In this document: one piece after another, positions 8,132-16,422 of the stretch
Numbering within the stretch: the stretch's first letter is position 1
Layout of the letters: each line of letters begins with the position of its first letter
Source of the DNA: JAXGXQ01 sp040772685
Lineage (GTDB): Bacteria; Bacillota; Clostridia; Saccharofermentanales; UBA5734
Assembly (NCBI GenBank): GCA_040772685.1
Contig: JAXGXQ010000007.1
Span: 1-64,000, forward strand
Direction of reading: 5' to 3'
DNA: 64,000 bases
Program-made: the position numbers and the translations under genes
The notes under the pieces: generated by a model
The model's input: the letters and a program-made list of their open reading frames with translations, nothing else
Database searches by the model: none
Told to the model about the DNA's origin: nothing

Positions 8132-8593
8132 TTAATCTACCAGCACTTTAATTACTGCTTTCACAACAGGTTTGGGTTCATCGTGATATGCGGTATCAGG
8201 ACAATGTGCATCTTGCGGGAGCACTATTACAAACAGATCGTCCTTGAGCGTAAAGAATTCGGGTTCTGCTTTAAAATAGGAAACGTCGCGCTCGGGATGG
8301 TCTTCGACCATTTCTCCCAAAGTAGTGAGTGTTTGGTAGCCAAACCATTCTTTACCTTGTTTCAGAATCTGGATATCTGCGTACTTACGGTGTGCTTCTG
8401 TTTTAGCGTCGGCAACTTTAACTGTATCATAGCGGCGCATTATCAGATAAACATCGCGGCCTTCAATTTCATGGATACCTGTTTCGATTTCATCCAGACG
8501 GTCCCAGTTGTCCTGCAGGAAGCGTAACCCGGTTTCAAAACGTTTGCCTATGCCATAATAAAAGTGGGCGTTCTTAAGTCTGTCGATAATCAT
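8132..8593 (-). CDS. YhcH/YjgK/YiaL (DUF386) family protein
   Basis: A 153-residue cupin-like protein of the YhcH/YiaL/EbgC family. Conserved segments are YLIMRRYDT, the family box EAHRKYADIQ and the late metal-ligand region VLPQDAHCPD. Characterised relatives include the EbgC helper subunit of a beta-galactosidase and sugar anomerases of sialic acid metabolism, so an open-ring or anomer-specific sugar role is likely. No sugar catabolic genes are adjacent to narrow this. It starts ATG with a GAGAGGATT-type site. The 125 bases between it and atpC hold no visible gene. Confidence 0.85.
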   Translation of the reverse strand: MIIDRLKNAHFYYGIGKRFETGLRFLQDNWDRLDEIETGIHEIEGRDVYLIMRRYDTVKVADAKTEAHRKYADIQILKQGKEWFGYQTLTTLGEMVEDHPERDVSYFKAEPEFFTLKDDLFVIVLPQDAHCPDTAYHDEPKPVVKAVIKVLVD

Positions 8594-8718
8594 GCTTGAA
8601 TCCTCTCCCCGCTTTAGCCTGCGGCGGCGCTTTGTGCGTCGGTCGTCCCTTGGGTAGTATCAGGATTTGTATCAGTTGCATCTAGTTTAAACTACATTCA
8701 GCAAAATCAAAAGCCGAT

Positions 8719-9228
8719 TTAAATTGATAATGAACAGTCCCCTCGCTGTGTCAAATGCACCAGCACTTCGGAATCCGGCTTATTCCTTGGCCTTTTCTGA
8801 GCGATTTTTTCCGGATGCCGCAGCTGTGCCCTGCGGACAACATCCAGGCGTTTTTGCTGGCGCCGCACAGCATGACGGGCAAGTGTAAGCTCCTGCTCTG
8901 TCGCATTCGGATCCGCGAGCCTCTCACGGGCCCGGTTCAGGCCGCGCTGGGCGCGCTCAACATCAATCTCCTCCGGCCACTCTGCCGCGTTGGTGACAAC
9001 AACCACGAAATTCTTCTCTACCTCTGCGTAGCCATTTGAAATAAAGCAGCTATGGCTTTCTTTACCCTTGCTATAACGGAGTTCTCCAGGGATGAGAGTC
9101 ACAACCGCAGGTTCGTGCATACCCTGGATTCCAAGTTCACCGTCGTAGCCGGGAAGTACTACCAAGTCAACAAACTCATCGATGAAGATCGCCTCGGGTG
9201 TAACCACACTTAGCAGAAATGAAACCAT
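8719..9228 (-). CDS. atpC: F-type ATP synthase subunit epsilon
   Basis: A 169-residue epsilon subunit, the central-stalk protein that links gamma to the c-ring and can inhibit hydrolysis. Residues 1-85 form the beta-sandwich (LVVLPGYDGELGIQGMHEPAVVTLIPGELRY, ISNGYAEVEKNFVVVVT). Residues 95-135 form the C-terminal helical hairpin (ARERLADPNATEQELTLARHAVRRQQKRLDVVRR). The usual length is about 135-140. Here about 33 extra basic-to-neutral residues follow the hairpin, with no family match I recognise. It starts two bases after the stop of the gamma-beta gene and is the last gene of the operon. Confidence 0.93.
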   Translation of the reverse strand: MVSFLLSVVTPEAIFIDEFVDLVVLPGYDGELGIQGMHEPAVVTLIPGELRYSKGKESHSCFISNGYAEVEKNFVVVVTNAAEWPEEIDVERAQRGLNRARERLADPNATEQELTLARHAVRRQQKRLDVVRRAQLRHPEKIAQKRPRNKPDSEVLVHLTQRGDCSLSI

Positions 9229-9230
9229 AT

Positions 9231-11702
9231 TCAGCCCTCGTACTCTTCCATTTGTTCTTCATAAGTGCGGGCTGTCTTCTTTTCCACCGGCCGGTTGCGC
9301 GATACTTCAGCCCAGGCGGCCCGCACGTCCTGCAAACTGCCTTTCATGTAGAAGTACTGCTCAGGGATGTCGTCGCATTCGCCGTCGACGATTGCTTTGA
9401 AGCCCGCCACCGTGTCTGAAGCCTTAACATATCGTCCGGCGCTGCCTGTCGAATCAGCCATCACGTGGAAAGGCTGCGAAAGGAACCTCTGGATCTTGCG
9501 GGCTCGTGACACCGTCTTTTTATCCTGGACGTCAAGTTCGTCAATACCAAGAATAGCGATAATATCTTTCAACTCCTTGAAGCGTTGTAAAGTCTCCAGC
9601 ACCTTACCCGCAACCTGGTAATGTTCTTCTCCAACGATCTCCGGATCCAGCATTTTTGAGGATGAGGCCAGCGGGTCAACTGCAGGATAGATACCCTGCG
9701 CGACTATTTCGCGTGAAAGAACAGTAACTGCGTCGAGATGGGCAAAAGTTGTGGCCGGTGCCGGATCTGTAAGGTCATCCGCCGGCACATAAACGGCCTG
9801 GATGGAAGTAATTGAGCCGTTGGCAGTCGAAGTAATCCTCTCCTGCAGCGCACCCATCTCATTGGCCAGTGTAGGCTGATAGCCAACAGCTGAAGGAATT
9901 CTGCCCAACAACGCTGAAACCTCAGAGCCGGCCTGCACGAAGCGATAGATGTTGTCGATAAAAAGGAGAACGTCTTTATGGACAACATCCCTGAAATACT
10001 CTGCCATTGTAAGTCCAGTCAGCGGGACGCGTATCCTTGTGCCAGATGTCTCATTCATCTGGCCGAAGACAAGCACGGTTTTATCCAGAACTCCTGATTC
10101 CTTCATCTCAAGCCAAAGGTCATTGCCTTCGCGGCTTCTTTCGCCAACGCCGGTAAATACCGAATATCCCTGGTGTTCAGTTGCGATATTGCGGATCAAT
10201 TCCAGGATCAGGACCGTCTTGCCGACGCCCGCACCACCGAAGAGACCAACCTTGCCGCCCCGGTTGTAAGGCAGCAACAGGTCGATAACCTTAATGCCAG
10301 TCTCCATTATTTCCGCTTGCGGCTTCTGTGCCGCGAAATCGGGCGCCTGACGATGGATTGACCACATATCACTGGCCTGAACCGCACCGTCATTATCGAT
10401 TGGTTCACCAAGAACATTGAAGAGGCGACCCAGAGTTGCTTCACCAACTGGTACTTTGAGAGGTTCTCCACTCGCACGAACCAAAGCACCGCGCTTGAGT
10501 CCTTCGGTTGAATCAAAACTCAGACAGCGCACGTCTGTGGTGCTGGTCTGCTGGACTACTTCGGCTGAGATAACCATGTCATCGCCTTCGATTGTGAGCA
10601 GGTCGTGAATCTTTGGCAGTTCAGCTGCCGGAAAACGACAGCTGACGACAGTGCCAATAACAGCGGTGACATATCCCCCGCGCTCTCCGTGCTCCCCGGT
10701 TGGCTTAGTGTTGGAATGCTGGAGTGTGCTTTGCATAGCATGCCTCTTTTTAATTAATCGGTCAGCGGGCTGGGTCAATGCTTCAGCGCCGCTGGTAATT
10801 TCTGTTAATTCCTGGGTGATAGTCGCTTGCCGCACGCGTGCCCGTTCGATTCCGAGCTTGCCCAGGAGTTCATCGGCGTTGTCCGTGGCGGCGCTCATTG
10901 CAGCCGCTCGCGCTGTCTGTTCACTGGCAAAAGCTTCTGCCAGTGCCCCGTAAATCAGTCCGTTCAAATAGGTGTCAAAAAGGTAGCTGAGTACCGTTTC
11001 GACATTTGGGTAGTAGAGCAACTGAACATTAACATTGTCGCGGATCATCGGGACTGTATCGAAGCCGCTGTACAGGCGGTTCAGTTCGTTGTGGTTTGCC
11101 GGCAGAGCACGTAAGACTGTGGCCTGGGCGATGTGCTGCACGTCGAAACGTGTGAAGATAAAGATAACTTCGTCGATCTCACCCTTAAGGTAACTTTGAC
11201 GAATACTATTTGACAGACCGCCAACACGTTTATAATCAGGCGGAGCAATCGGGAACACGAAGTCCCGTTTCATGTTGAACCCTTGAGCGGCCAGACGTTC
11301 AAGACCAATTTTGCCAAGCAGGCGACAAACGTGATTGACCATGTATCCCTGACCATTGCGCAGGCTGATTTGTTGCTCCATAGCCGCGGACGCTGAATTG
11401 AGCAGGTCCAGATTATAACTGCCAGCCATGCTCTGGTCACCACTGAAGACATAGAACGCAATTGACCAGGACTCACCAGGTTTCTTCTGGCGTAATTGCA
11501 TCAGAGGAGTGGTCAGTTCGGGCGCATGCTCCTGCAGGTTCGCCATCGTTTGGGCACAGGTAGCGATAAATGGCATCGCGTTATCAAGTTGTTTGCGGGC
11601 CTGGCGACTCATAACCTGGCCCACGAGCTGCATTGAGCGGGTCATGCCGCGAATCTGCTTAACCGAATGGATCTGCTTGGCAAGTTCAGATGACTGGATC
11701 AT
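9231..11702 (-). CDS. atpGD: F-type ATP synthase gamma-beta fusion
   Basis: One open frame of 823 codons encodes both the rotor shaft and the catalytic subunit. Residues 1-309 are gamma: N-terminal helix with KQIHSVKQIRGMTRSM, a Rossmann-like domain, and the C-terminal helix ATDNADELLGKLGIERARVR ending in TSGAEAL, where gamma normally stops. Residues 310-342 are a hydrophilic linker. Residues 343-823 are beta: barrel, P-loop GGAGVGKT (489-496), GERSREGNDLW, Walker B VLLFIDNIYRF, and IDELDVQD in place of DELSEED. I chose the ATG at 11702 because GGAAGAGG lies upstream; it overlaps the alpha stop by 17 bases. The linker contains an in-frame ATG (10736) with its own AAAGAGG site, so separate beta may also be made. 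Beta's catalytic motifs are intact. Gamma is divergent (FSGDQSMAG where SDRGLCG is usual). Confidence 0.93.
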   Translation of the reverse strand: MIQSSELAKQIHSVKQIRGMTRSMQLVGQVMSRQARKQLDNAMPFIATCAQTMANLQEHAPELTTPLMQLRQKKPGESWSIAFYVFSGDQSMAGSYNLDLLNSASAAMEQQISLRNGQGYMVNHVCRLLGKIGLERLAAQGFNMKRDFVFPIAPPDYKRVGGLSNSIRQSYLKGEIDEVIFIFTRFDVQHIAQATVLRALPANHNELNRLYSGFDTVPMIRDNVNVQLLYYPNVETVLSYLFDTYLNGLIYGALAEAFASEQTARAAAMSAATDNADELLGKLGIERARVRQATITQELTEITSGAEALTQPADRLIKKRHAMQSTLQHSNTKPTGEHGERGGYVTAVIGTVVSCRFPAAELPKIHDLLTIEGDDMVISAEVVQQTSTTDVRCLSFDSTEGLKRGALVRASGEPLKVPVGEATLGRLFNVLGEPIDNDGAVQASDMWSIHRQAPDFAAQKPQAEIMETGIKVIDLLLPYNRGGKVGLFGGAGVGKTVLILELIRNIATEHQGYSVFTGVGERSREGNDLWLEMKESGVLDKTVLVFGQMNETSGTRIRVPLTGLTMAEYFRDVVHKDVLLFIDNIYRFVQAGSEVSALLGRIPSAVGYQPTLANEMGALQERITSTANGSITSIQAVYVPADDLTDPAPATTFAHLDAVTVLSREIVAQGIYPAVDPLASSSKMLDPEIVGEEHYQVAGKVLETLQRFKELKDIIAILGIDELDVQDKKTVSRARKIQRFLSQPFHVMADSTGSAGRYVKASDTVAGFKAIVDGECDDIPEQYFYMKGSLQDVRAAWAEVSRNRPVEKKTARTYEEQMEEYEG
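10736..10752 (-). promoter_or_regulatory. Internal ribosome binding site and start for free beta subunit
   Basis: On the minus strand AAAAAGAGG is followed after 6 bases by an ATG at 10736, in frame with beta and inside the gamma-beta frame (translated as KKRHA-M). Initiation here would give a 501-residue beta (family usual about 460-480). This would let the cell make more beta than gamma, as the 3:1 stoichiometry of F1 requires. Confidence 0.6.
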
Positions 11703-13527
11703 GAGCCTGCCTCTTCCCTGTCTTAACCAGAAAATCCTCAATTATGGCTGTTATGCGGTTAATCGCCTGCGTTTTGCTGGCAGATGAATACTCCTTACTC
11801 ACTGTGATTGCCAGCAGGAGCGCTGCATCGTGTGCCCGCATTTCAGTAAGTATAAAGTTCACGCAATCAGGTATATCTTCTGACTCTAATTTTGTAAAAA
11901 GCCCGAGGTTGGCAGAGTCCAGCAGAATGATTGATTCCGCAGCCGTACGTGCTTGATTTCGCGGCTGTTTCAACACTTCCATAATGCTTTTTCCCTGGCT
12001 GAGCTGCTCTCTGGTGTCCTTGTCCAGATTCGAGGCGAACTGAGAGAAAGACGCGATTTCAGTGTATTGTGCCAAGTTTAGACGCAAGGTTCCCGCGACT
12101 TGTTTCATGGCTTTCGTTTGTGCGTTACCACCGACACGGGAAACAGAAAGCCCAACGTTGATAGCTGGTCGCTGGCCAGCGAAGAAGAGGTCGATCTCCA
12201 GATAAATCTGGCCGTCTGTGATCGAGATCAAGTTAGTCGGAATATAGGCCGAGATATCTCCGCTCAATGTCTCTACAATCGGCAGTGCTGTCAGGGAGCC
12301 ACCGCCGTTGGCGGTATTAAGGCGGGCCGCTCGCTCGAGCAGACGTGAATGCAGATAGAAGATGTCGCCCGGAAAGGCTTCCCGGCCCGGCGGACGTCGC
12401 AACAGGAGCGAAATATTACGGTATGCCTGGGCATGTTTGCTCAAGTCGTCGTAGACAATCAAAACATCCTCACCCTGATATAGCCAGTGCTCAGCTACAG
12501 CAGCGCCAGCATAAGGTGCAAGGTACTGCATTGTAGCCATTTCAGCGGCACCGGCAACAACAACTGTAGTATACTTGAGCGCATTATTGCGTTTTAAGGT
12601 ATTCACTATTGAAGCGACCGTCGACAGTTTCTGGCCGATTGCAACATAAACGCATTTAACGTTCTCGTTCGCCTGGTTGAGGATCGTATTCAGGGCAATA
12701 GTGGTTTTACCCGTCTGGCGGTCACCAATAATCAGCTCGCGCTGTCCCCGGCCGATTGGGGTCATGGCGTCAATAGCGGTGATACCGGTATAGAGCGGCA
12801 CAGTAACGGGTTCACGGTCTACGACAGAGGCTGCTGGTGATTCAAGCGGTCGTTCATTCATACTATCAATGGGCCCAAGGTTATCTATCGGCTCTCCTAA
12901 AGCGTTAATAACCCGGCCTAGTAGTTGATCGCCAACCGGCACCGAAATAATGCGGCCTGTAGTACGGCAGATACTGCCTGCGGTAACATTATCAGCGTCA
13001 CTCAACAAGGCGGCACCGATTTCAAATTCATCGAGATTCAGAGCGAGTGCTTCAGCACCGCTTTCAAATATCAGCAGCTCATTATAAGCGCAACCAGCCA
13101 GTCCTTCGATGTGGGCGATACCATCAGAAACACGCAGAACTGTACCTGCCTCGTGGACAATTGGTTCTGCTTTGTCTAACTCGAACTGCTTCAACTGTGA
13201 GCTCAGTTGGCTGTAAAGTTCGTCCGCTGTGTTCGGCATTTCTTTACTAACAGACTTGGTCATAACCGCGGAGATAGTTTCAGTCATCTGATCCATTCGC
13301 TGTTGCACGGAATAATCGTAGATTTTTCCGCAGTAATAGAAGGCGAATCCGCCAACCAGCCTGGGGTTATAGATCACACTAAATTCAAGTGTTGCCCGCA
13401 CCAGATGATGTTCCTTGCAAAAGGCATCTATCAATCGGTCCACCAGTTCAGTTGAAACCGGCTGTGCCAGAAAAAGCTTTACTACTTCACAGTGTTTTTC
13501 TGTGTAAGGATTATCAATCAGGCTCAT
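11686..13527 (-). CDS. atpHA: F-type ATP synthase delta(C-terminal domain)-alpha fusion
   Basis: A 613-residue chain. Residues 12-85 match only the C-terminal half of the stator subunit delta/OSCP: VSTELVDRLIDAFCKEHHLV, then VIYNPRLVGGFAFYYCGKIYD and YSVQQRM, corresponding to the usual IDPSLIGG and D-GSVRGRL boxes. Delta's N-terminal six-helix domain is absent, and no other delta gene is present. Residues 97-613 are a normal-length alpha: N-terminal helix, barrel, P-loop GDRQTGKT (268-275), and arginine finger in LSVSRVGGNAQTKAMK. It overlaps atpF by 4 bases (ATGA). An internal ATG at 13239 matches the ordinary alpha start but has no convincing ribosome binding site. Alpha's nucleotide-site motifs are intact. 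Confidence 0.93.
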   Translation of the reverse strand: MSLIDNPYTEKHCEVVKLFLAQPVSTELVDRLIDAFCKEHHLVRATLEFSVIYNPRLVGGFAFYYCGKIYDYSVQQRMDQMTETISAVMTKSVSKEMPNTADELYSQLSSQLKQFELDKAEPIVHEAGTVLRVSDGIAHIEGLAGCAYNELLIFESGAEALALNLDEFEIGAALLSDADNVTAGSICRTTGRIISVPVGDQLLGRVINALGEPIDNLGPIDSMNERPLESPAASVVDREPVTVPLYTGITAIDAMTPIGRGQRELIIGDRQTGKTTIALNTILNQANENVKCVYVAIGQKLSTVASIVNTLKRNNALKYTTVVVAGAAEMATMQYLAPYAGAAVAEHWLYQGEDVLIVYDDLSKHAQAYRNISLLLRRPPGREAFPGDIFYLHSRLLERAARLNTANGGGSLTALPIVETLSGDISAYIPTNLISITDGQIYLEIDLFFAGQRPAINVGLSVSRVGGNAQTKAMKQVAGTLRLNLAQYTEIASFSQFASNLDKDTREQLSQGKSIMEVLKQPRNQARTAAESIILLDSANLGLFTKLESEDIPDCVNFILTEMRAHDAALLLAITVSKEYSSASKTQAINRITAIIEDFLVKTGKRQAHDPVI

Positions 13528-14072
13528 TTGTCAGCGTCTCTTCCATTAACAGGTTCTGAGCTCAAATGTTTTTCCAGCGCCGCAACTACCAGCTGTTCCT
13601 GATCTGTTGTCTTGACCACATCGCCTGTTGTCTGAATAACCAATTGCGCTATATCGCCTCTGAGTCGATTAAGGACATCCTGGCGCAGCCGCGAAGTATC
13701 CACCTTGGCTGCATCTAGTAATTCCTCTGAACGCTGACGGGCATCTTTCAGCAATGTATCGCGTTCGCCGACTGCCTGTTTACGGGCATCAATCAATAAT
13801 TGTGCCGCATCAGTTTCTGCCTTTTGACGCTGAGCCTTCAAGTCGAGCACCTGGGCATCTGCCTGCACTTTTGCCGCTTCTGCGACTTCCATGGCTTCAA
13901 TGGTTTTAGCCTGGCGTTCATTAATCATCTTACGGAGCGGCTTATAGAGGAATCGCTTGATCACTAGATACATAATGCCGACATTAATGACGACAGCTAT
14001 CATGGTGACGAGAATTGCCGCTAAAGCCTCCGGAGAAAACATCTCCACGGCTGCCAAACTTACTATTGTCAT
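13524..14072 (-). CDS. atpF: F-type ATP synthase subunit b
   Basis: A 182-residue peripheral-stalk protein. One N-terminal transmembrane helix (about residues 17-38, ALAAILVTMIAVVINVGIMY) is followed by LVIKRFLYKPLRKMINERQ and a long charged, alanine-rich coiled coil to residue 165. It anchors the F1 head to subunit a; its C-terminus normally binds delta, here supplied by the domain fused to alpha. Length is slightly above the usual 155-170. It is separated from atpE by 15 bases and overlaps the delta-alpha gene by 4. Confidence 0.93.
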   Translation of the reverse strand: MTIVSLAAVEMFSPEALAAILVTMIAVVINVGIMYLVIKRFLYKPLRKMINERQAKTIEAMEVAEAAKVQADAQVLDLKAQRQKAETDAAQLLIDARKQAVGERDTLLKDARQRSEELLDAAKVDTSRLRQDVLNRLRGDIAQLVIQTTGDVVKTTDQEQLVVAALEKHLSSEPVNGRDADK

Positions 14073-14087
14073 GACTTAATCCTCGCT

Positions 14088-14318
14088 TTATTTGAAGACA
14101 AAGATCAACAACAGGCTAACGACAAGGGCATAGATCGTTGTTGCTTCAATGAAAACAATGGCTACGAAAAGCAGGCTTTGGATTTTGCCTGCCATCTCCG
14201 GCTGCCGTGCAGTGGCATCGAGAGCATGACTTGAGGCAAAGCCAATACCCAGAGCGCCAAGGCCAGCAGCGAGGCCGATTGCCAGCGCGGCTGCTATTGC
14301 TACTAAACTTCTATCCAT
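14088..14318 (-). CDS. atpE: F-type ATP synthase subunit c
   Basis: A 76-residue proteolipid hairpin. Helix 1 is residues 5-30, the polar loop contains the invariant ARQPE, and helix 2 carries the ion-binding glutamate in VFIEATTIYAL. In Na+-type rings the site also uses a glutamine in helix 1 and a serine right after the glutamate (ES). Here the helix-1 position reads Ile and the residue after Glu is Ala, so a proton is the more likely coupling ion. It begins immediately after the atpB stop. Confidence 0.95.
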   Translation of the reverse strand: MDRSLVAIAAALAIGLAAGLGALGIGFASSHALDATARQPEMAGKIQSLLFVAIVFIEATTIYALVVSLLLIFVFK

Positions 14319-15191
14319 TTATTGCTCCTTTACGGACTTTATTGTTGCCAGATTACCCGGCTGTGAACTGCCTGCTGGTTTTTCAGCAATTTTTGCGGCC
14401 AGCGAATGCTCCCCAGCCTCAGCTCCTTCAACGATTTCGCCAATATAAGTTATTGTCAGATATGAAAATACGAGGCCTTGAATAATTCCGTCAGCCACGT
14501 CAAACCAGAGGCCAAGCAGGGCAGGTAAAGCCAGCGGCAACACAAGATGCAGGAATTCCATCAGAATAAATGCACCGAAGACATTGCCGAAAAGACGGAA
14601 GGCAAGTGAGATTGGCTTAATTACGTAATCCAGCAGTTTGAATGGCAGCAAGGCCGGCATGGGTTGGCTGATTGACAACCAGAATCCTCGACCGCCAACA
14701 ATTCTAATTCCCGCGATGATGATATAAACGATTGTCAGCAAGGCCAGAGCGACTGGAAAACCAGGGTTCTGGGCCGGCGGTTTAATGCCGAAGATAGACA
14801 TAATGTTACTTAGAGTGATAAACAGGAAGATTGTCAGCACGTAGGGCGAAACCTTGTGTGACTGTTCAGGCGACATGCCCGCCTGTGCCGCGGTGCTGTC
14901 CACCACTTCTAAAAGCAGTTCACCGATAGTTTGGCGTTTACCAGGATTGAGCTTGGGCCTGAACCCCAGCCAGACGCACAGCGCGCTAACTATTGCCATC
15001 GCGATCCACATCGAAATGACAGCATCGGAAACCGGAATCAATTGACCAAATAAGTTAACAGAGAAACGAGCTGTATAGTCAAGTGATTCGGCGATACCTT
15101 CAGATATATTATTAGCACCGGGCAGTAAGTGTTTGAGTTCTTCAACAAATGCATGTCCGAACCGGGGCCAGAAATTACTGGAGAGGACCAT
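14319..15191 (-). CDS. atpB: F-type ATP synthase subunit a
   Basis: A 290-residue membrane stator protein forming the ion half-channels beside the c-ring. The essential arginine lies in KPISLAFRLFGNVFG, with upstream HKVSPYVLTIFLFITLSNIMSIFG. The late helix GLVFSYLTITYIGEIVEGA is also typical. About five to six hydrophobic helices are visible. A polar tail of about 35 residues follows the last helix. The start has TTAGGAGAATTTTGA in front. It is the first gene of the operon; no atpI is seen upstream. Confidence 0.95.
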   Translation of the reverse strand: MVLSSNFWPRFGHAFVEELKHLLPGANNISEGIAESLDYTARFSVNLFGQLIPVSDAVISMWIAMAIVSALCVWLGFRPKLNPGKRQTIGELLLEVVDSTAAQAGMSPEQSHKVSPYVLTIFLFITLSNIMSIFGIKPPAQNPGFPVALALLTIVYIIIAGIRIVGGRGFWLSISQPMPALLPFKLLDYVIKPISLAFRLFGNVFGAFILMEFLHLVLPLALPALLGLWFDVADGIIQGLVFSYLTITYIGEIVEGAEAGEHSLAAKIAEKPAGSSQPGNLATIKSVKEQ

Positions 15192-15288
15192 TCAAAATTC
15201 TCCTAAAACACGAAACCGGGCTGGTGATCCACAAATAAAATTCTATCTCCTCAAAAAAATGCAACATTAAAAAGTATACTCCCTGATT
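15192..15288 (-). promoter_or_regulatory. Presumed promoter region of the F-ATP synthase operon
   Basis: About 100 AT-rich bases upstream of atpB must hold the operon promoter. Minus-strand TTGCAT and TTGAGG hexamers are present, but no good -10 stands at the right distance. I therefore mark only the region and the clear AGGAG site 8 bases before atpB. Confidence 0.3.
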
Positions 15289-16104
15289 TTGCAGATTTCA
15301 ATTTCTTGTTTTCAAGAAAATTTGACTATATGTATATTAAAGTTCGTATGTCATTATATCGCCCAAAACCTGATGGGGCATGGTTCGGAAGCCCGGGCCG
15401 CAGGCACTTTAGGTTGTTTTCATAAAGACTGGTTCTATTTAGCAGAATCTCAAATTGAGTTAATTCAAGCAGCAAAGGTACAAAATCCGGAGGCAAAATA
15501 TATAGTACTGGGCCATTCTATGGGTTCTTTTGTTGCCAGAACTTTAGCGTCAAAGGCTGGAAACTTGCTGGATGGGCTCATAATTATGGGTACAGCACAG
15601 ATGCCCAGTGTAATCCCGGGATTTGGTTATAAATTTGCAAGTGCAATAGGAACATTGAAAGGCGATTACTACAAGTCAAAGTTATTAGATAACCTGGCTC
15701 TTGGCAAATATAATGACGCCTTCAAGCCAGAGGAAACAGGCGTGGAGTGGCTTTCCAGAGACAAAGAAGTGCAAAAAAGATATATTGCAGATCCGCTTTG
15801 TAACTATATGCCAACCACATCTATGTATAAAGGAATCTTTCAGGGATTGAATTATATTACGAAGAAGGAAAATATAAACAAGATCCCACATGACTTACCA
15901 ATTTTATTAATTGCCGGCGTTAAAGATCCTGTAGGAGATATGGGTGCAGGGGTCCAACGCTTATACGAAATAATGCGGGGAACAGGTTTTCCCAATCTCG
16001 ATTTGCGCCTTTACCCGGATATGCGCCATGAATTACTAAATGAAATTGGTAAAGAGGCTGTTTACAAGGACCTCCTTGATTGGATTAGACAGGTTGCCGT
16101 TTAA
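15289..16104 (+). pseudogene. Alpha/beta hydrolase (monoglyceride lipase-like), 5'-truncated
   Basis: The frame from about 15360 encodes the C-terminal four-fifths of a serine-aminopeptidase / lysophospholipase-type hydrolase. It has MGHGSEARAAG, nucleophile elbow GHSMGS, acid AGVKDPVGDMG and late histidine in PDMRHELL. The first 60 or so residues of the family (first strands and the oxyanion HGxxEHSGRY region) are missing. What precedes is AT-rich DNA with no ATG start or ribosome binding site; the open frame begins only at a TTG. Catalytic residues remain, so decay is recent or a fragment is still made. Its codon use is more AT-rich than that of its neighbours, suggesting foreign origin. 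Confidence 0.72.
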
Positions 16105-16195
16105 ACCTTATTGTGAAACAAGTCAACTATGCTACGTACGTGAGTCATGATATGAGTCGAGATAAATATGTACTAATATTTTAAAGAACACGGTC

Positions 16196-16422
16196 TCATA
16201 TCCATCCCTGTGCCTTCCACCAGGCCTTATCGGTGGCATAATCGTCATCGGCGTTCTTATGCCACTTCTTCATTCCCCAGAAAAAACCAGTTATAAATGG
16301 CGTAGCGCCCATTGCTCCCATTTTCGAAACAAAAAAGCCCTCTGTTCCCCAACACCTGCAATGAAAATCATAAGGTAGCCGAACATGGCACTATTTTGCG
16401 CTAATTTTCTACTCTGACTCAT
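16196..16422 (-). pseudogene. Small membrane protein gene with frameshift
   Basis: A good ribosome binding site (AAAGGTGA, 7 bases) precedes an ATG at 16422. The frame reads MSQSRKLAQNSAMFGYLMIFIAGVG and then loses sense. Shifting by one base near the AGAGGGCTTTTTTG tract (about 16335-16345) gives a plausible continuation, GFFVSKMGAMGATPFITGFF, followed by WGMKKWHKNADDDYATDKAW, ending WKAQGWI and TGA at 16196. The combined product would be about 75 residues with two hydrophobic segments. I do not recognise the family. It is either a decayed gene or a single-base sequencing error in a T6 tract. Confidence 0.5.

Noticed and set aside
9231..10736. Treating beta as an ordinary separate gene only
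   Set aside because: The upstream gamma frame stays open through the linker into beta with no stop, so the fusion must be reported; internal initiation is recorded as an additional possibility.
15289..15360. TTG at 15289 as a true start of the hydrolase gene
   Set aside because: No ribosome binding site precedes it and the first 25 codons show no hydrolase homology; the family's N-terminal strands are missing.
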